DNA from: Tubiluchus corallicola
Taxonomy: Eukaryota > Priapulida > Priapulimorpha > Priapulimorphida > Tubiluchidae
Assembly (NCBI GenBank): GCA_030141605.1
Contig: JAQGDQ010000044.1
Coordinates: 592,001 to 656,000, forward strand
Length of the DNA stretch: 64,000 nucleotides
Direction: 5' to 3'
Positions 1 to 20,100 of this stretch are shown piece after piece (the stretch's first letter is position 1; every line of letters starts with the position of its first letter). Both the position numbers and the translations under genes were made by a program. The notes under the pieces are model-generated. The model worked only from the letters and a program-made list of their open reading frames with translations. It was not told the origin of the DNA and ran no database searches.

Positions 1-708
1 CAAATGTGTTTTGAGATGTTGTTTAAAACAATCTAATGAATTTGTAGACCGTATAGCAACAGGTAAGTTATTCCAGAGATGTTGTGTTTATTTTACTGTT
101 ATCACTTAAATTTTTAGAAAAAATAACTAGAAAATTTACAAAAAACTGTCTGTAAAGCATAAATTTAAAATATACTACCTCTAAATAGAAATTTTCAGGC
201 GCGGTGGTTGCCACAATTCACTTGAAAATTATGACGTAAGTGGGAGACTTCGTGATGTTTCGTAAGTGCATCGTGGCTTTCTGTAAGCGCCTGCTGCTTG
301 AGCTAATTCAAACTTCTGAGGTTCACACAAAGATATTACAAAATTAGCTATCCATTTTTTTTGTAAAAACCTATTATACCTTTGATGAAGATTGATAGTG
401 CGCTATTTTTCTTCAGAACGAATAAAGGCATTAGAAAAAGAATGGCGTTCAAAATGGGAGCACCCAAAACATGAAGTGATCGCGACTTTAAAGTGATTTT
501 ACTGATTACAGGAGGCGCTCATTGCAGTTTTATTACTAAATCCTTCTAACATTTTTCGGGAACATTGAAATAAGCCTAACTTCCCAGACAATTTGGCCTT
601 TCCTTTTTAGAGGGGGAAGGGGAAGAAGAAAAGACAACTTAAGCAACTACGCCCTTAATATATATATATTATATATATATAATTATTTCTTTATTTACAT
701 ATATATAT

Positions 709-753
<45 letters not shown>

Positions 754-766
754 TATATAATTATTT

Positions 767-801
<35 letters not shown>

Positions 802-1014
802 AATACATATATATTAACCGAATCTATACTTATATATTATATAATATAAGTATATTATATAAGAATATATACTTATTAGATTATATATAATATAATTTTA
901 ATTAGTGTCTAAAAGTTAGTTTACATTTACAGTCGCCATTGTATTGTTCTACATGGGGTTATAGTTAATTACATTTGCCAAAAAAAATTTTTTCATTTCA
1001 TTTAACAATTGTAG
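1..1014. other. Upstream intron or flank of the RhoGEF gene, with AT-dinucleotide tracts
   Basis: No confident exon. Positions about 655-900 are almost pure TA/TATA microsatellite. The stretch ends in a polypyrimidine tract and the acceptor used by the first visible RhoGEF exon at 1015, so it is most likely the 3' part of an intron whose upstream exons lie outside the window. Confidence 0.5.
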
Positions 1015-9595
<8,581 letters not shown>

Positions 9596-9638
9596 ACAGA
9601 TTAATTTTTGATGTAAACTGTCTGTGATGAGATATGTA

Positions 9639-9644
9639 AATAAA
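9639..9644 (+). terminator. AATAAA polyadenylation signal of the RhoGEF gene
   Basis: AATAAA lies 44 bp after the TAA stop, followed by a TTTTATTGTT stretch. The position and context suit a short 3' UTR. Confidence 0.7.
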
Positions 9645-9659
9645 TTTTATTGTTCAGTA

Positions 9660-10388
9660 AAACAGTAGCTTTTAATTGGCTTTTTTCCTTTTTAACTTAT
9701 TGTTCAAACTAGCGATATTATAATCAATATTGCACATGCAAAAGCATTAAAAGAACCTTTCTAAGATGATTAGCACTATTGGCACTAATTGGGAACTCTT
9801 CGCTCTCCGTTTACTAAATGTAGTGTTCGGCTAACTTCGTTTATTTTTAGATACAAATTGTCTCAAACAAGGCCATTAGCTACTCAGGGAAAGAGTTACA
9901 ATAGGAGTGGAAATATGAGTACATTTCCAGAACAAAAGTATTCTTGTAAGTTGAAAGGGAAACAATTTTATAGCAGGAGGTTTCACTGATAACTTGTGCA
10001 TACACAGTCCATTTGAAGAGTTCCACTATTACCTGGTATAGACTGGAAAGCGAAGTTGACAAAGCACGCAGAAAAATATTATCATTGGTAGAGCATTCCA
10101 AGCTAACGGATATTCTTGAAAACTTTAGATTTCCTTGGAAATCAAATCTCACAGTTTTCCGTCATCTGCAGAAGCTGTATTCCTCATATCTGTATAACCT
10201 CAAAGGCCTGTCTCCAAGAGGTGGATCTCGTGGGACTCATCGATACTTATAGCCCCTTTTTGCCCTTCATTCCAATGCAGAAATCGAAGTTTTAACAATG
10301 AGGAGATCATCCTTGTCAATGGCGGTTCCGATCTTTTAGAACTGGCGACCATTTCAAATACACTTGTGGGAAAATCACCAGTGTTATG

Positions 10389-10439
<51 letters not shown>

Positions 10440-11314
10440 ATGCGTGTGTCCAAAATCTTTCAACCAAGAGCTGTGTGTGTGCGTGCGTACGTGCGTGCGT
10501 GTGTATGTCCAAAATCTTTCAACCAAGAGCCGTTGAATTTAACAAAATTCACTAACTGGAATAGTCAATAGAGTGATATAATTCACAAGTACTGCTGAGA
10601 TGAACTAATAGATCATGCGACTACAATACTGCAAAACTATCCGCTTGTTACAGAATAATTTTTTCGAAAGCTCACAATGACTTGGTCAAACCTAACATTA
10701 AAATTTCGTCTTCTGTCTGGATCCTCAGGACTTTTTCTTCTGTCTTTTTGAATTGTCTTTCACAAAGCCAGTTCAGTCAAATTCTGTAGATGTTTCATGA
10801 AATCGCGCGTTTGTGTTTGAAGCAACCCTTCCCTATTCAGAATATGCTGGCCGACAGTATGGCTTCAAACAGTTCCATAAGATCAGAGAGTTATTCAACG
10901 TGTTGGGTTTTGCAAGGTTACACGTGTATGATACAGATTTCTTGTGACGTATCAGCACGACGAATAGGCCACCAATACCAGGTAAGAATTAAACATTTTG
11001 TAAATTAATTTCTCCCAATTTTCATTTACAGAATTTTGTAGTTTGTAAATTTTTGGAAAATTTGTTGATCGTGTTCACACTTATAAAAAAAGTTTTCATG
11101 AAATTATATATTCATTGCATTATAGCTACTGTAGTCTCAGTGTATTTCAAGAAATTAAGATTACGTGTATTTTAGAAGTGAACTAAGTTTTACACCTAAA
11201 TGTTAGTGGATTCTCACCTAGCATTAACGATAACCTACCATTTCTCTAGTTAACGTGCATTGTAGAACAACTTTAAAAAACGTTTTTTATTTGCCATCTG
11301 ACAAAAACGTTTTT
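9660..11314. other. Intergenic region with two unassigned coding-like segments and (GT)n tracts
   Basis: No assignable gene. A plus-strand segment at 10013-10252 is open for 79 codons and reads like protein (WYRLESEVDKARRKILSLVE and onward), but I recognise no family. A second segment at about 10790-10981 sits between an acceptor-like TTCTGTAG and a donor-like CAGGTAAGA. It is protein-like in two frames: one fully open, the other reading YGFKQFHKIRELFNVLGFAR before a TGA. These may be remains of one decayed gene. (GT)n and TGCG tracts occupy 10396-10505. Confidence 0.35.
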
Positions 11315-11796
11315 AGTGTGCATGTCACGTTTAATTTTAGGTTATTGAGGCAAACATCACTTAGACTAGTACAGCAGTTTTTATTCGTTAATTTATAAAA
11401 GAGGTATATTTAAACTTTAGTCAATTATATTCAAAACATTAACGCAGTTACGTACTTAAGGCCTAAACTAATTGTAAGAGAGAAATTTTTAGACGATGCC
11501 ACTGCATACATAAACCATAGGGAATACAGTAATATCAAATTTAATTATCGTCTTTTTATTCAGATTTTCAATTTAGAATAAACACTTGGCACTCACGACC
11601 AAGTGGTCACTAAGCTAACTGTGTTAAACCAATGACACACGGCCGCCAAAACACACAAACCCGCCGACGTCGGCCATGATAACTCTCCTTAACAGGGCTG
11701 TCTCTCCCATTAATGCAAACCAGGCAGTTGCGCAGGGCACCAAATTTTGGTTGGCGTCAAATTCTGGAAGTAATTATTTCATTTTGAAGTTTAGCT

Positions 11797-12430
11797 TAAG
11801 TAATAACATAGCGTATGTGTAATAACATAGCTTAAGTAATAACATTGTGTATGTGTAATAACATAGCTTAAGTAATAAAATTGTGTATGTGTAATACCAT
11901 AGCTTAAGTAATAACATTGTGTATGTGTAACATAGATTAAGTAATAGCATTGTGTATGTGTAGTAATATAGCTTAAGTAATAACATTGTGTATGTGTAAT
12001 AACATAGCTTAAGTAATAACATTGTGTATGTGTAATAATATAGCTTAAGTAATAACATTGTGTATGTGTAATAACATAGCTTAAGTAATAACATTGTGTA
12101 TGTGTAATAATATAGCTTAAGTAATAACATAGCGTATGTGTAATAACATAGCTTAAGTAATAACATTGTGTATGTGTAATAATATAGCTTAAGTAATAAC
12201 ATAGCGTATGTGTAATAACATAGCTTAAGTAATAACATTGTGTATGTGTAATAATATAGTTTAAGTAATAACATTGTGTATGTGTAATAATATAGCTTAA
12301 GTAATAACATTGTGTATGTGTAATAACATAGATTAAGTAATAACATTGTGTATGTGTAATAACATAGATTAAGTAATAACATTGTGTATGTGTAATAACA
12401 TAGCTTAAGTAACAACATAGCGTATGTGTA
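11797..12430. repeat. 36-bp minisatellite, about 17 copies
   Basis: Tandem units built from two related halves, AATAACATAGCTTAAGT and AATAACATTGTGTATGTGT, with scattered substitutions. Because 36 is divisible by three, the minus strand stays open for 241 codons as a 12-residue Tyr/Leu repeat. There is no signal, domain or flanking splice context, so I do not call it a gene. Confidence 0.9.
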
Positions 12431-13029
12431 ATTCTTTAAGTGCGCAACACTAATCAAACGAAACGAACCATAATCTTTCTGTCGAAATGGATAATTCATC
12501 GATGCTAGGAAGTTAATTCCTACAGCAAAACACTTTCTAGTTTAGTTTTATTTGTATTTCTAAGATTACATCATTCCACTCAGACATTTCTTGCGCGTGA
12601 TTTTGCAAGCATTTTCTATTCTATGCATCGAGCAGCCTCGCTACGTAAGTGCTTATTGTAATGACCCTTACGTTAATAAACACTTCTTTCTATAGCATTT
12701 GTCTAATTATGCCAAATAAACTTACAAGAGTCGAAGTGTTTAGGAGCGGAATTATACAGGAAATGAAAAGCAAGAAAGCTAGCGGGTGACGGGTGGCGGG
12801 TGGCGACAATGAACAGCAGAAAGATTCGCCAGTGAAGCATTTGCAACAAAACCAGAGTTATGAAGCAGATGAAGCTAGTGAAATGGATGTACACGAAGAA
12901 AGAAGTTAAAGTTTCAAGGATTTCCTGACGAATAGCTGAGGGAAAATCTAAACAAGAAGAGCTGAAATCACAGAAATTTGATTGCTCCTGTAATAGGGTT
13001 ATAAAGTCAGTTTCAAATTTAGTCAACAC

Positions 13030-13345
13030 AATACAAGCTGTAGATAGGTAATTGACCACACTTAATTAGTTCACTATCACACATGCATAAGTCTAACACA
13101 CAGGTACCATTATACTTTATTATAATATCATACAAGAAAAATTCAAATTTGCTGATGCTGTGTGAACCGGGGTGGAAGGGGTTGACCGTTGTTCAAATTC
13201 CGTCAACACAGCACAAACTGTAGATCTATCACACATGCATAAGCCTAACGCACAGGTAGCATTATACTTTACTATAATATTATACAAGAAAAATTCAATT
13301 TTGCGGGTGCTGTGTGGACCGTGGAAGGGGTTGACCGTTGAAGAG
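13030..13345. repeat. Direct duplication, about 150 bp, two copies
   Basis: A block running from TCAACACA-ACAA-CTGTAGAT through CTATCACACATGCATAAG to GTGGAAGGGGTTGACCGTTG occurs twice in tandem with about 90% identity. It lies inside the inverted-repeat element next to its right arm. Confidence 0.8.
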
Positions 13346-14099
13346 GGGGCGCTAAAACTAATTTTCCCTAAGGCCTACTAAGGAAAATTGTGTTAGCCAT
13401 GACCCCTTAGATCTGAATAAAAAGACGATACTTCAATTTGATATTACTGTACACCACATGGTTTATGTATGTATTTTAAATTTCTCTCATGCAATTAGCT
13501 TAGGTCTTAAGTACGTAATTGCGTTAATGTTTCGAACAGACATCAAAAATAATTCACTAAGAGTTTAAATATACCTGTTTTATAAATTAATAAATAAATA
13601 CTGCTGTACTAGTCCAAGTGATTTTTGCCTCTGTAATTTAAAATTAAACGTGATATGCACACTCAGACTACCTAGAGCCCACCCTGCTCGTTAAATTATA
13701 GAAGCCATTGAAAAGATTCACACTTGTGAAACTACTAGCTGTTCGCGTCTGTAGTGTAATGTAACTACAAAAACTTATAAATTAAGTATCTTAGCGCATT
13801 ATATCGTTGTATGTAAAAATGTCCTACCGAAGAGAGACACTGCCAGTTCAAGCATTTTTCGTTCTTTGATTTGATACAGTGAGTTATCATTGATAGACGG
13901 TGCTATACTTAATTTCTCTAAGGAAAAAGCCAGAAAGGCACTTAGTATATATGCTAAACAGTCCGTTCATCGCTTATGTTTTCCTTTATTGCTATTTTGA
14001 TGATTGCTGTTCATTGCTAGTTTTGCTGCTAGCTAAAATACTCGTGTTTATCTAACTGTCTTTCATGTTTGGCATCAAAATTTCATCAATTGTTGGTTT

Positions 14100-14720
14100 T
14101 TTCCATCCTTAAAGGAAGACAGGGTGATTTTTTTATATACCAGCCCATTTCAAGTCCGATAAAAGGGATACATTTTAACACAATTAATACCGCAAAAGTA
14201 GTTCTCATAATTAAATAATAGATTAAAAATTTAATTAACGGCGGGCTAGCCCACCTATTGATGACATCACCAATTAACATAATTTTCAAAGGCAAAAATA
14301 CTCCACTAGCTTGTTTGAACTGTTTGAAAAGTACAGTGGTATTCAGTGTGTTGTATCAAAGCAAGGCAAGTTTTAATATAAAAATTCAAATTTCAGAATA
14401 AGTGCTGTGCTCACGCATGAGCTGTCGAATGTTTGTAGTTCGTCGCAAACTAACGCATCTGAACAGAGAGGCACAGCACCTGTTTTTTGTGCATTGCGTT
14501 TCTGAAATGCAGGCGCTAGTGCCCGTCTAGCTAACGAATGGCGAAATGCATGTAACAGCGAAGAACTAGTGGCGCGAACGTGAAATTGTATTTCTGGGGT
14601 ATTAATTATTTCACGTAAGTCATTTTTGAAAAAAAGAGTATGTTTCCTTTCAATATTTTAAAGAGTAGATTGTTTTGACCTACAGTTTAAGATTAGGCCT
14701 GGTTTTACTTTAATAATAAT
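14100..14720 (+). repeat. Dispersed ~600-bp repeat, copy 1
   Basis: Collinear with 62380-62990. Both contain, in order, AATTAAATAATAGATTA, a TTAATTAACGGC segment, ATGACATCAC-AATTAACATA, CACAGCACC-GTTTTTTGTGCA, TGTAACAGCGAAGAACTAGT, and the 3' block GATTGTTTTGACCTACAGTT. Identity is roughly 80-85% by eye. No coding capacity is visible. It is probably a non-autonomous transposon; termini are not defined. Confidence 0.8.
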
Positions 14721-15529
14721 AATCTTGATTCTAGTTACTCAATTAAGTCATTAATTTTCCACAGAAATTTCAGGATCAAAATTGATGTTAATTGTTAGAT
14801 TCACTCCAGTGTAAGAGGTCTAACAGTGGAAATGCTGAAATTAGTTTACCAAACAAAAAGAATGAACTTTGGGCTGCTTTAATCATTGGAAATAGGGAAA
14901 TAGGGAGACAAAATCCAGGCTGTATCCCATCTATTTTCAAATTTCCTGTCTCTGGGCTTTAGTATCAAAATTTAATTTACTGTATCTTTGTTCCATCATT
15001 CATGTTCTGTCATTGTTTTAATTTTGTCGGAAAAATTTATTTGACCCAACATCTTGGTCTGTGGATAGTTTTTTCCTAGAAACGGAGAAGGGTTTTTATG
15101 GGATATGAAAAAGGGTGGTTATATTTTCACTGTTTGTGACGTTTTTCTGCCTAGACCCGAAGTCTCATTTTCATTTTCTTTTCGGGACTGTGCAGTGATT
15201 GTAAAATGCTTAGCAAGAAAAACATTTTTACGTTTTAATTTGGTTTTCCCACAAAAATAAATCTGTGTATACGAGTTACGTGCCTATTCCGACAGAACTA
15301 TAACTACAATGTATTACCGGTTTATTTCCTAAACGCTATTTCGCCAACTTAAACATCGAAATTTTAAGTTTCGAAGTTTTACAAACGACGAGTAAAATCA
15401 TCAGCAATACAAGTGCACTAATTCTCAGATTATTTTCCCACTAAACTGTGAATTTTACTCTTGTTGTTGGAGTGTGTCCCATTCTTTTGTGCTTGCTAAA
15501 CTATTTTGGGATAAATTGCGCTAAGCATT

Positions 15530-15796
15530 CTTTCATGTAAGTCATTTTTGAAAAAAAATAGTATGTGTCCTTTTAATATTTTAAAGAGTAGATTGTTTTG
15601 ACCTACAGTTTAAGATTGGGTCCGGTTTTACTTTATATAGTATGTTTCCTTTCAATATTTTAAAGAGTAGATTGTTTTGACCTACAGTTTAAGATTGGGT
15701 CCGGTTTTACTTTATATAGTATGTTTCCTTTCAATATTTTAACGAGTAGATTGTTTTGACCTACAGTTTAAGATTGGGTCCGGTTTTTACTTTATA
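15530..15796 (+). repeat. Three tandem 79-bp units derived from the 3' end of the dispersed repeat
   Basis: Units begin at 15560, 15639 and 15718 with AGTATG(T)TTCCTTTCAATAT and end near TTTTACTTTATAT. The lead-in at 15530 (CATGTAAGTCATTTTTGAAA) matches the same position in the copies at 14100 and 62380. This is therefore a third, truncated copy whose tail expanded. It ends 130 bp before the chitinase signal-peptide exon. Confidence 0.85.
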
Positions 15797-15926
15797 TTAT
15801 ACTTTATATATTTTACTTTAATTTATAACACGGAATTATATAGAATAATTTTTGCTTGCATTACAATTTTTTTCTACTAATGATTGATAACTAACGATCA
15901 TGAAAATACTCGATTATTTTTGCAGT

Positions 15927-17105
15927 ATGCAGGGGATAGGTGTTTGCCTGGTATTGGTATTACTGGCAGGACTATCATCTACTGAAACTCAGCCAGGTAA
16001 GTATTAATTTGGTTTCACATTTTAAATACAGTTTGACGTCGGTTAGTTAAATTATTTCGCCATTATTAGGTGTAAGACATTAAGAAAATGAACATATCTG
16101 TATCTCTATAAGTTCAGCAGTTGTTTCACTGATTGTTTGATTGGTTTTTTTCAACATGAAATTTTGACAGCAAATGTCTGGAGAATCTTAATTAACGCTG
16201 GCGCAATTTTTGGCAAATTCTTTTTTTCATTTACGGTTTGTGTGGGATTTTGATAAAAGTAAATCAAATGTTATTGATATGAACCTTTGTTTCCGTGCCT
16301 GTGCCGTTAATGAAACACCATTGTTTAGTAGCCAAATTAGCGATGTTACTATGTTTTAAATGTGTTAATCAGAATTTAACAATCCATTGCGATTCCTTCC
16401 ATCTACGATTAACAGCTATCTGTTGGTGAGCATAAACCGCAATCGTTTGTTAAATTCTTTGTTTTCACACTACAATCAAAGACTAATTATCCAAAACACC
16501 ATATTATGGTTAGGTAATTAGTAATTACAGTAAACAGTTAAGTGTAAGTAAACTAACAGTTCCCTTGGTTGGTGACCTAATATTATGCAATAATGAACGC
16601 TAATCCTAAAGAATTTTAAGATACTTTTCTTTCAACTCTTTTTTTTCATAACTAAACATACATGTTTATCCACTTTTGCTAGCTTCAAGCGGAAAATTAA
16701 TTTTTTTTCTTCCTTTGACTCTAGGTCCTCATAATATTAATTTTAAATACGTAAAGGTTAAATTATTATTAAAAGATAGGCACGTGTGTCTCTTCTTTCC
16801 CATTATTGAACATTATTTTATTATAAACTAACACATTCGTATAACGTTCAATTTTCATTCGTCTTAAATGCAAAATCTGATAATTTTTTATTATCTGATA
16901 CATGCGCATTAACTAATTAATTATATTAGTAACAATTCTGAGAGGGTGGCTGACCTCGATGACTTATAGTTCTTTCGCCACCCTTTCACCACTAATCAAT
17001 AATTACTTTTGCACTTTGTAATGTTGTATTATTGTATGTTGTATAGATTTATAAATCTGTTAGTTATGTATTTTGCTATTTTAAAAATGGTGATAAACTA
17101 ATAAA

Positions 17106-17151
<46 letters not shown>

Positions 17152-20100
17152 TACTCATGGGATTGAATTAAGAACGCCCGCGTTCACACGTGTCTGTGTT
17201 GTCTAGTCATTGGTTTGAATTCCAAAGGTTTCTGGTTCAAATATATTGTGTTCACTTTACCAATAACTGATAATCTCGAATTTAAACTTATAACTAATTA
17301 GCTAATTATTTTATTTAATTACTTTCCAGAAGTTCCAAGTCATCTTCATGACTACGATTCCTACGTGCGGTTCTGCTTTTACCCGGGGGAGGCAGCTCGA
17401 CGTCCCGCGCCAGCCACGTTCTTACCAGAAGACATCGACCCCTCAACTTGCACGCACATCGTGTTTGGATACGCCACAATATTGGATAATGAGCTGACGG
17501 CCAAGTCAGAGTCAGATTTAGGTAAGTTGCTTGTTGCAAAGTGCTTTTGCCAATATGGTGTTATTGTTTACCATCCAAAGAAATTTCTGTGCTCATTGCG
17601 ATGATGATGATGATTATGGCGACGACGACAACGATGATGATTCAGCTTTAAGTAGAACAGACAAACAAAGCTGCAATGAGATTTTTTATTGCCCACGATA
17701 AATTACGAATTACAACTACATAACAGAGATTAGTCACACAGGGCAACTACACGTAGCATTTTTTAATTTTTTTATATGACTGTCTTTCGTATCGAACACG
17801 CAACCTCCTGTACGGAGCTCGGACGTTTTACCTATCAGGCTACGCAGCCACTGTATTTGCCTAAGTGTTTGAAGAGAGACAGTACGACGTGACTATTAAA
17901 CGAATACACAACATTGTCGTTCTGGCTATTGAGATTGCAAGCTGAGGTAAAAAGGTATCGAGGTTTAGGGACTGAAGTCGTGGACACTGGGTAGTGGGTT
18001 TTGAGTTTAAACAGGTACTGTGGGTAGAAATACCAAAAAACGTCAGGTCTATTTTATACACTCCCGAAATACTTTTCAGATTGCACGCAAAGTGTTAAAA
18101 TTACTTGAAGATCACCAGTCGAATATTCATTCACGAAAAAAGGTTTATAAATAGAAGTAAATAAGTATAATCATTTTACTAGTTTTACAATCTGTTCACA
18201 AACCTACTAAATTGACAATATGATAAAAATCATGGTTTTTTGGTTCTTTTCTTAGAGAAGCGGTACGAAATCTCGACTTCACACTTAATCGCATTTAGAT
18301 ATAGATCTAGTAACTAATTTAATCTACAGCCAAAGGGAAGAAATAAAATGAGGTCTGCAACATCTTGATGGCTCTGCTTGTTAAATGGTTTCAGCTTATC
18401 GTAGCCCCGAATGCACCACTCATATTTTACGCCTAGCACACGAACGCAGCGCACCCTGTGCTTAACTCCCCAGCCTGTGGTATCATTGATGACTTTCTTT
18501 TCTGGCTAATTATCACATTGGACACAATTCAATTCAATTCAATAATTTTTTATTTGGCTGATTTGCAACACAAAACATTAAACTATATACGTAATGATAG
18601 CAACAATGCGATAACAAAAACAGGTATGGTTTGAAAATTCTACAGAGTAGGATCGTGAACTTTCCAGACTCACCCCGAGACATGTCTTCTGTTCCTGAAA
18701 TGGTAACTCGCGTAATTTCGTAACTTTGAAGCTCGTAGCTCTAATTTTAAATGCTTTTACTCACTTTCTGCATATAGTATTTTTTAGCACTTCTAGTTTT
18801 AGTCTAGGTAAATTTTAATTGTATGTTTTTGTGGCTTTTATGCTGAAATAAATAGTACAATGAATGGATCAATCATAAATCAATCATTCTGACATGCTCT
18901 TCTCCTCACTTCTTAGCTTAACAAACCCAAATGAGGTTCAGTTTTAGTTATTTCAATGGCAAATAAAAAAAATTGATTTAATTTTGCTTTAATTTTGTTG
19001 CGTTTTTCCAACTTTTTTGTTAAATGATAAAGCACATAAAAATTGACGATATAAAACACATTGAAAAATCCCTGGTAAAGACCTACTTAACAATAACCAA
19101 GGTACACGGTGCAAGAAAGCAACAAACTGAACAAAGACCTGATCAAGTAAAAGTGCATTCAAAGCTGTGGTACAAGGAAAAAACCTAATGAAGCAATGAG
19201 TATTGAAGTAACTTTCCACAAATTTTATATTTTGTCAGAATTTCAAGAGGCCATTTATGCACTTTAACCCATGTCACAAAAATGATGTGTCGCATTCATT
19301 GTTAAACCAAATTTTGAGCTAAACGTTTTTTAAAACATCGTTATTGCATTGTTTAAGACGCTGGTTGGGCTTTAAATTGCTATTTGCAGTAATACCTAAC
19401 TAAAAAATCCGTTTGCACTAACTGTTTCTGTCGAAGCATTTAATAAAATTCTTTTTTAGAATTGTTTCAGAGAATCCTGGCCCTAAAAAACCAAAATCCA
19501 GATCTGAAGGTACTGCTAGCAGTAGGCGGTTGGGCAGAAGGTTCACAGCGTTTCAGCAATATGGCGTGGTCTCTCAACTCACGTCTTACCTTTGTTAATT
19601 CTGTACTTCATTTCCTGAGACAATATGGTTTCGATGGACTAAATGTCGACTGGGAGTTTCCGGGCTACGAACGAAGAGGTGGACATCCTTCAGATAGAGA
19701 CAATTTACCACTGCTCTTAGAGGTATTGATATAAAAATATTAGTAGTATTTGACAGGCTATAACACTCTAACTGCTTTGCTCTTGAAATTCATCTTTTCA
19801 AGCATTTTAAAGCAGGTTGTTAGTTCTGCTAGTTGACCGTCGGTTCTTCGTGTCTATATGGTGTAGTTTTGGCTTGAACAAATTAATGCAAAGTGAGGAC
19901 TCTTCTTACCCAATATCTCTGTGTCAATTTTAAATTTATGTACAATTGTGTGTTTAATTTTTAGGAGCTTCACAAGATCTTTACGATGGAAGCCAAGTTT
20001 TCCGGCAACAATCAACTAATCTTGGCCACCACGATACCGGGCGCTAAATACTGGATAGATTTGGGTTACGACATCCCGAAAATCTCTTCGTGCGTTTATA

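Larger units (their letters stand above)
11315..13663. mobile_element. 2.35-kb element with ~270-310-bp imperfect terminal inverted repeats
   Basis: The left arm (11315 to about 11625) reappears as its reverse complement in the right arm (about 13385 to 13663). The outer ends are AGTGTGCATGTCACGTTTAA and its near-complement, and shared inner segments surround CTAGTACAGCAG and the TTATCGTCTTTTTATTCAGA stretch. The arms diverge by substitutions and small indels, so the insertion is old. The interior carries the 36-bp minisatellite and a duplicated block. I see no intact transposase and no clear target-site duplication. Confidence 0.75.

Noticed and set aside
2-62. Open plus-strand stretch ending CAACAG before GTAAGT, as a possible upstream RhoGEF exon
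   Set aside because: Its phase at the donor (1) does not match the phase-0 start of the exon at 1015, and the peptide shows no DH motif.
11774-12499. 241-codon minus-strand Tyr/Leu repeat protein
   Set aside because: A translation of the 36-bp minisatellite inside a transposon-like element, with no gene context.
12703-13059. 118-codon minus-strand ORF inside the inverted-repeat element
   Set aside because: Compositionally biased, with no domain or splice support, and it overlaps the duplicated block.
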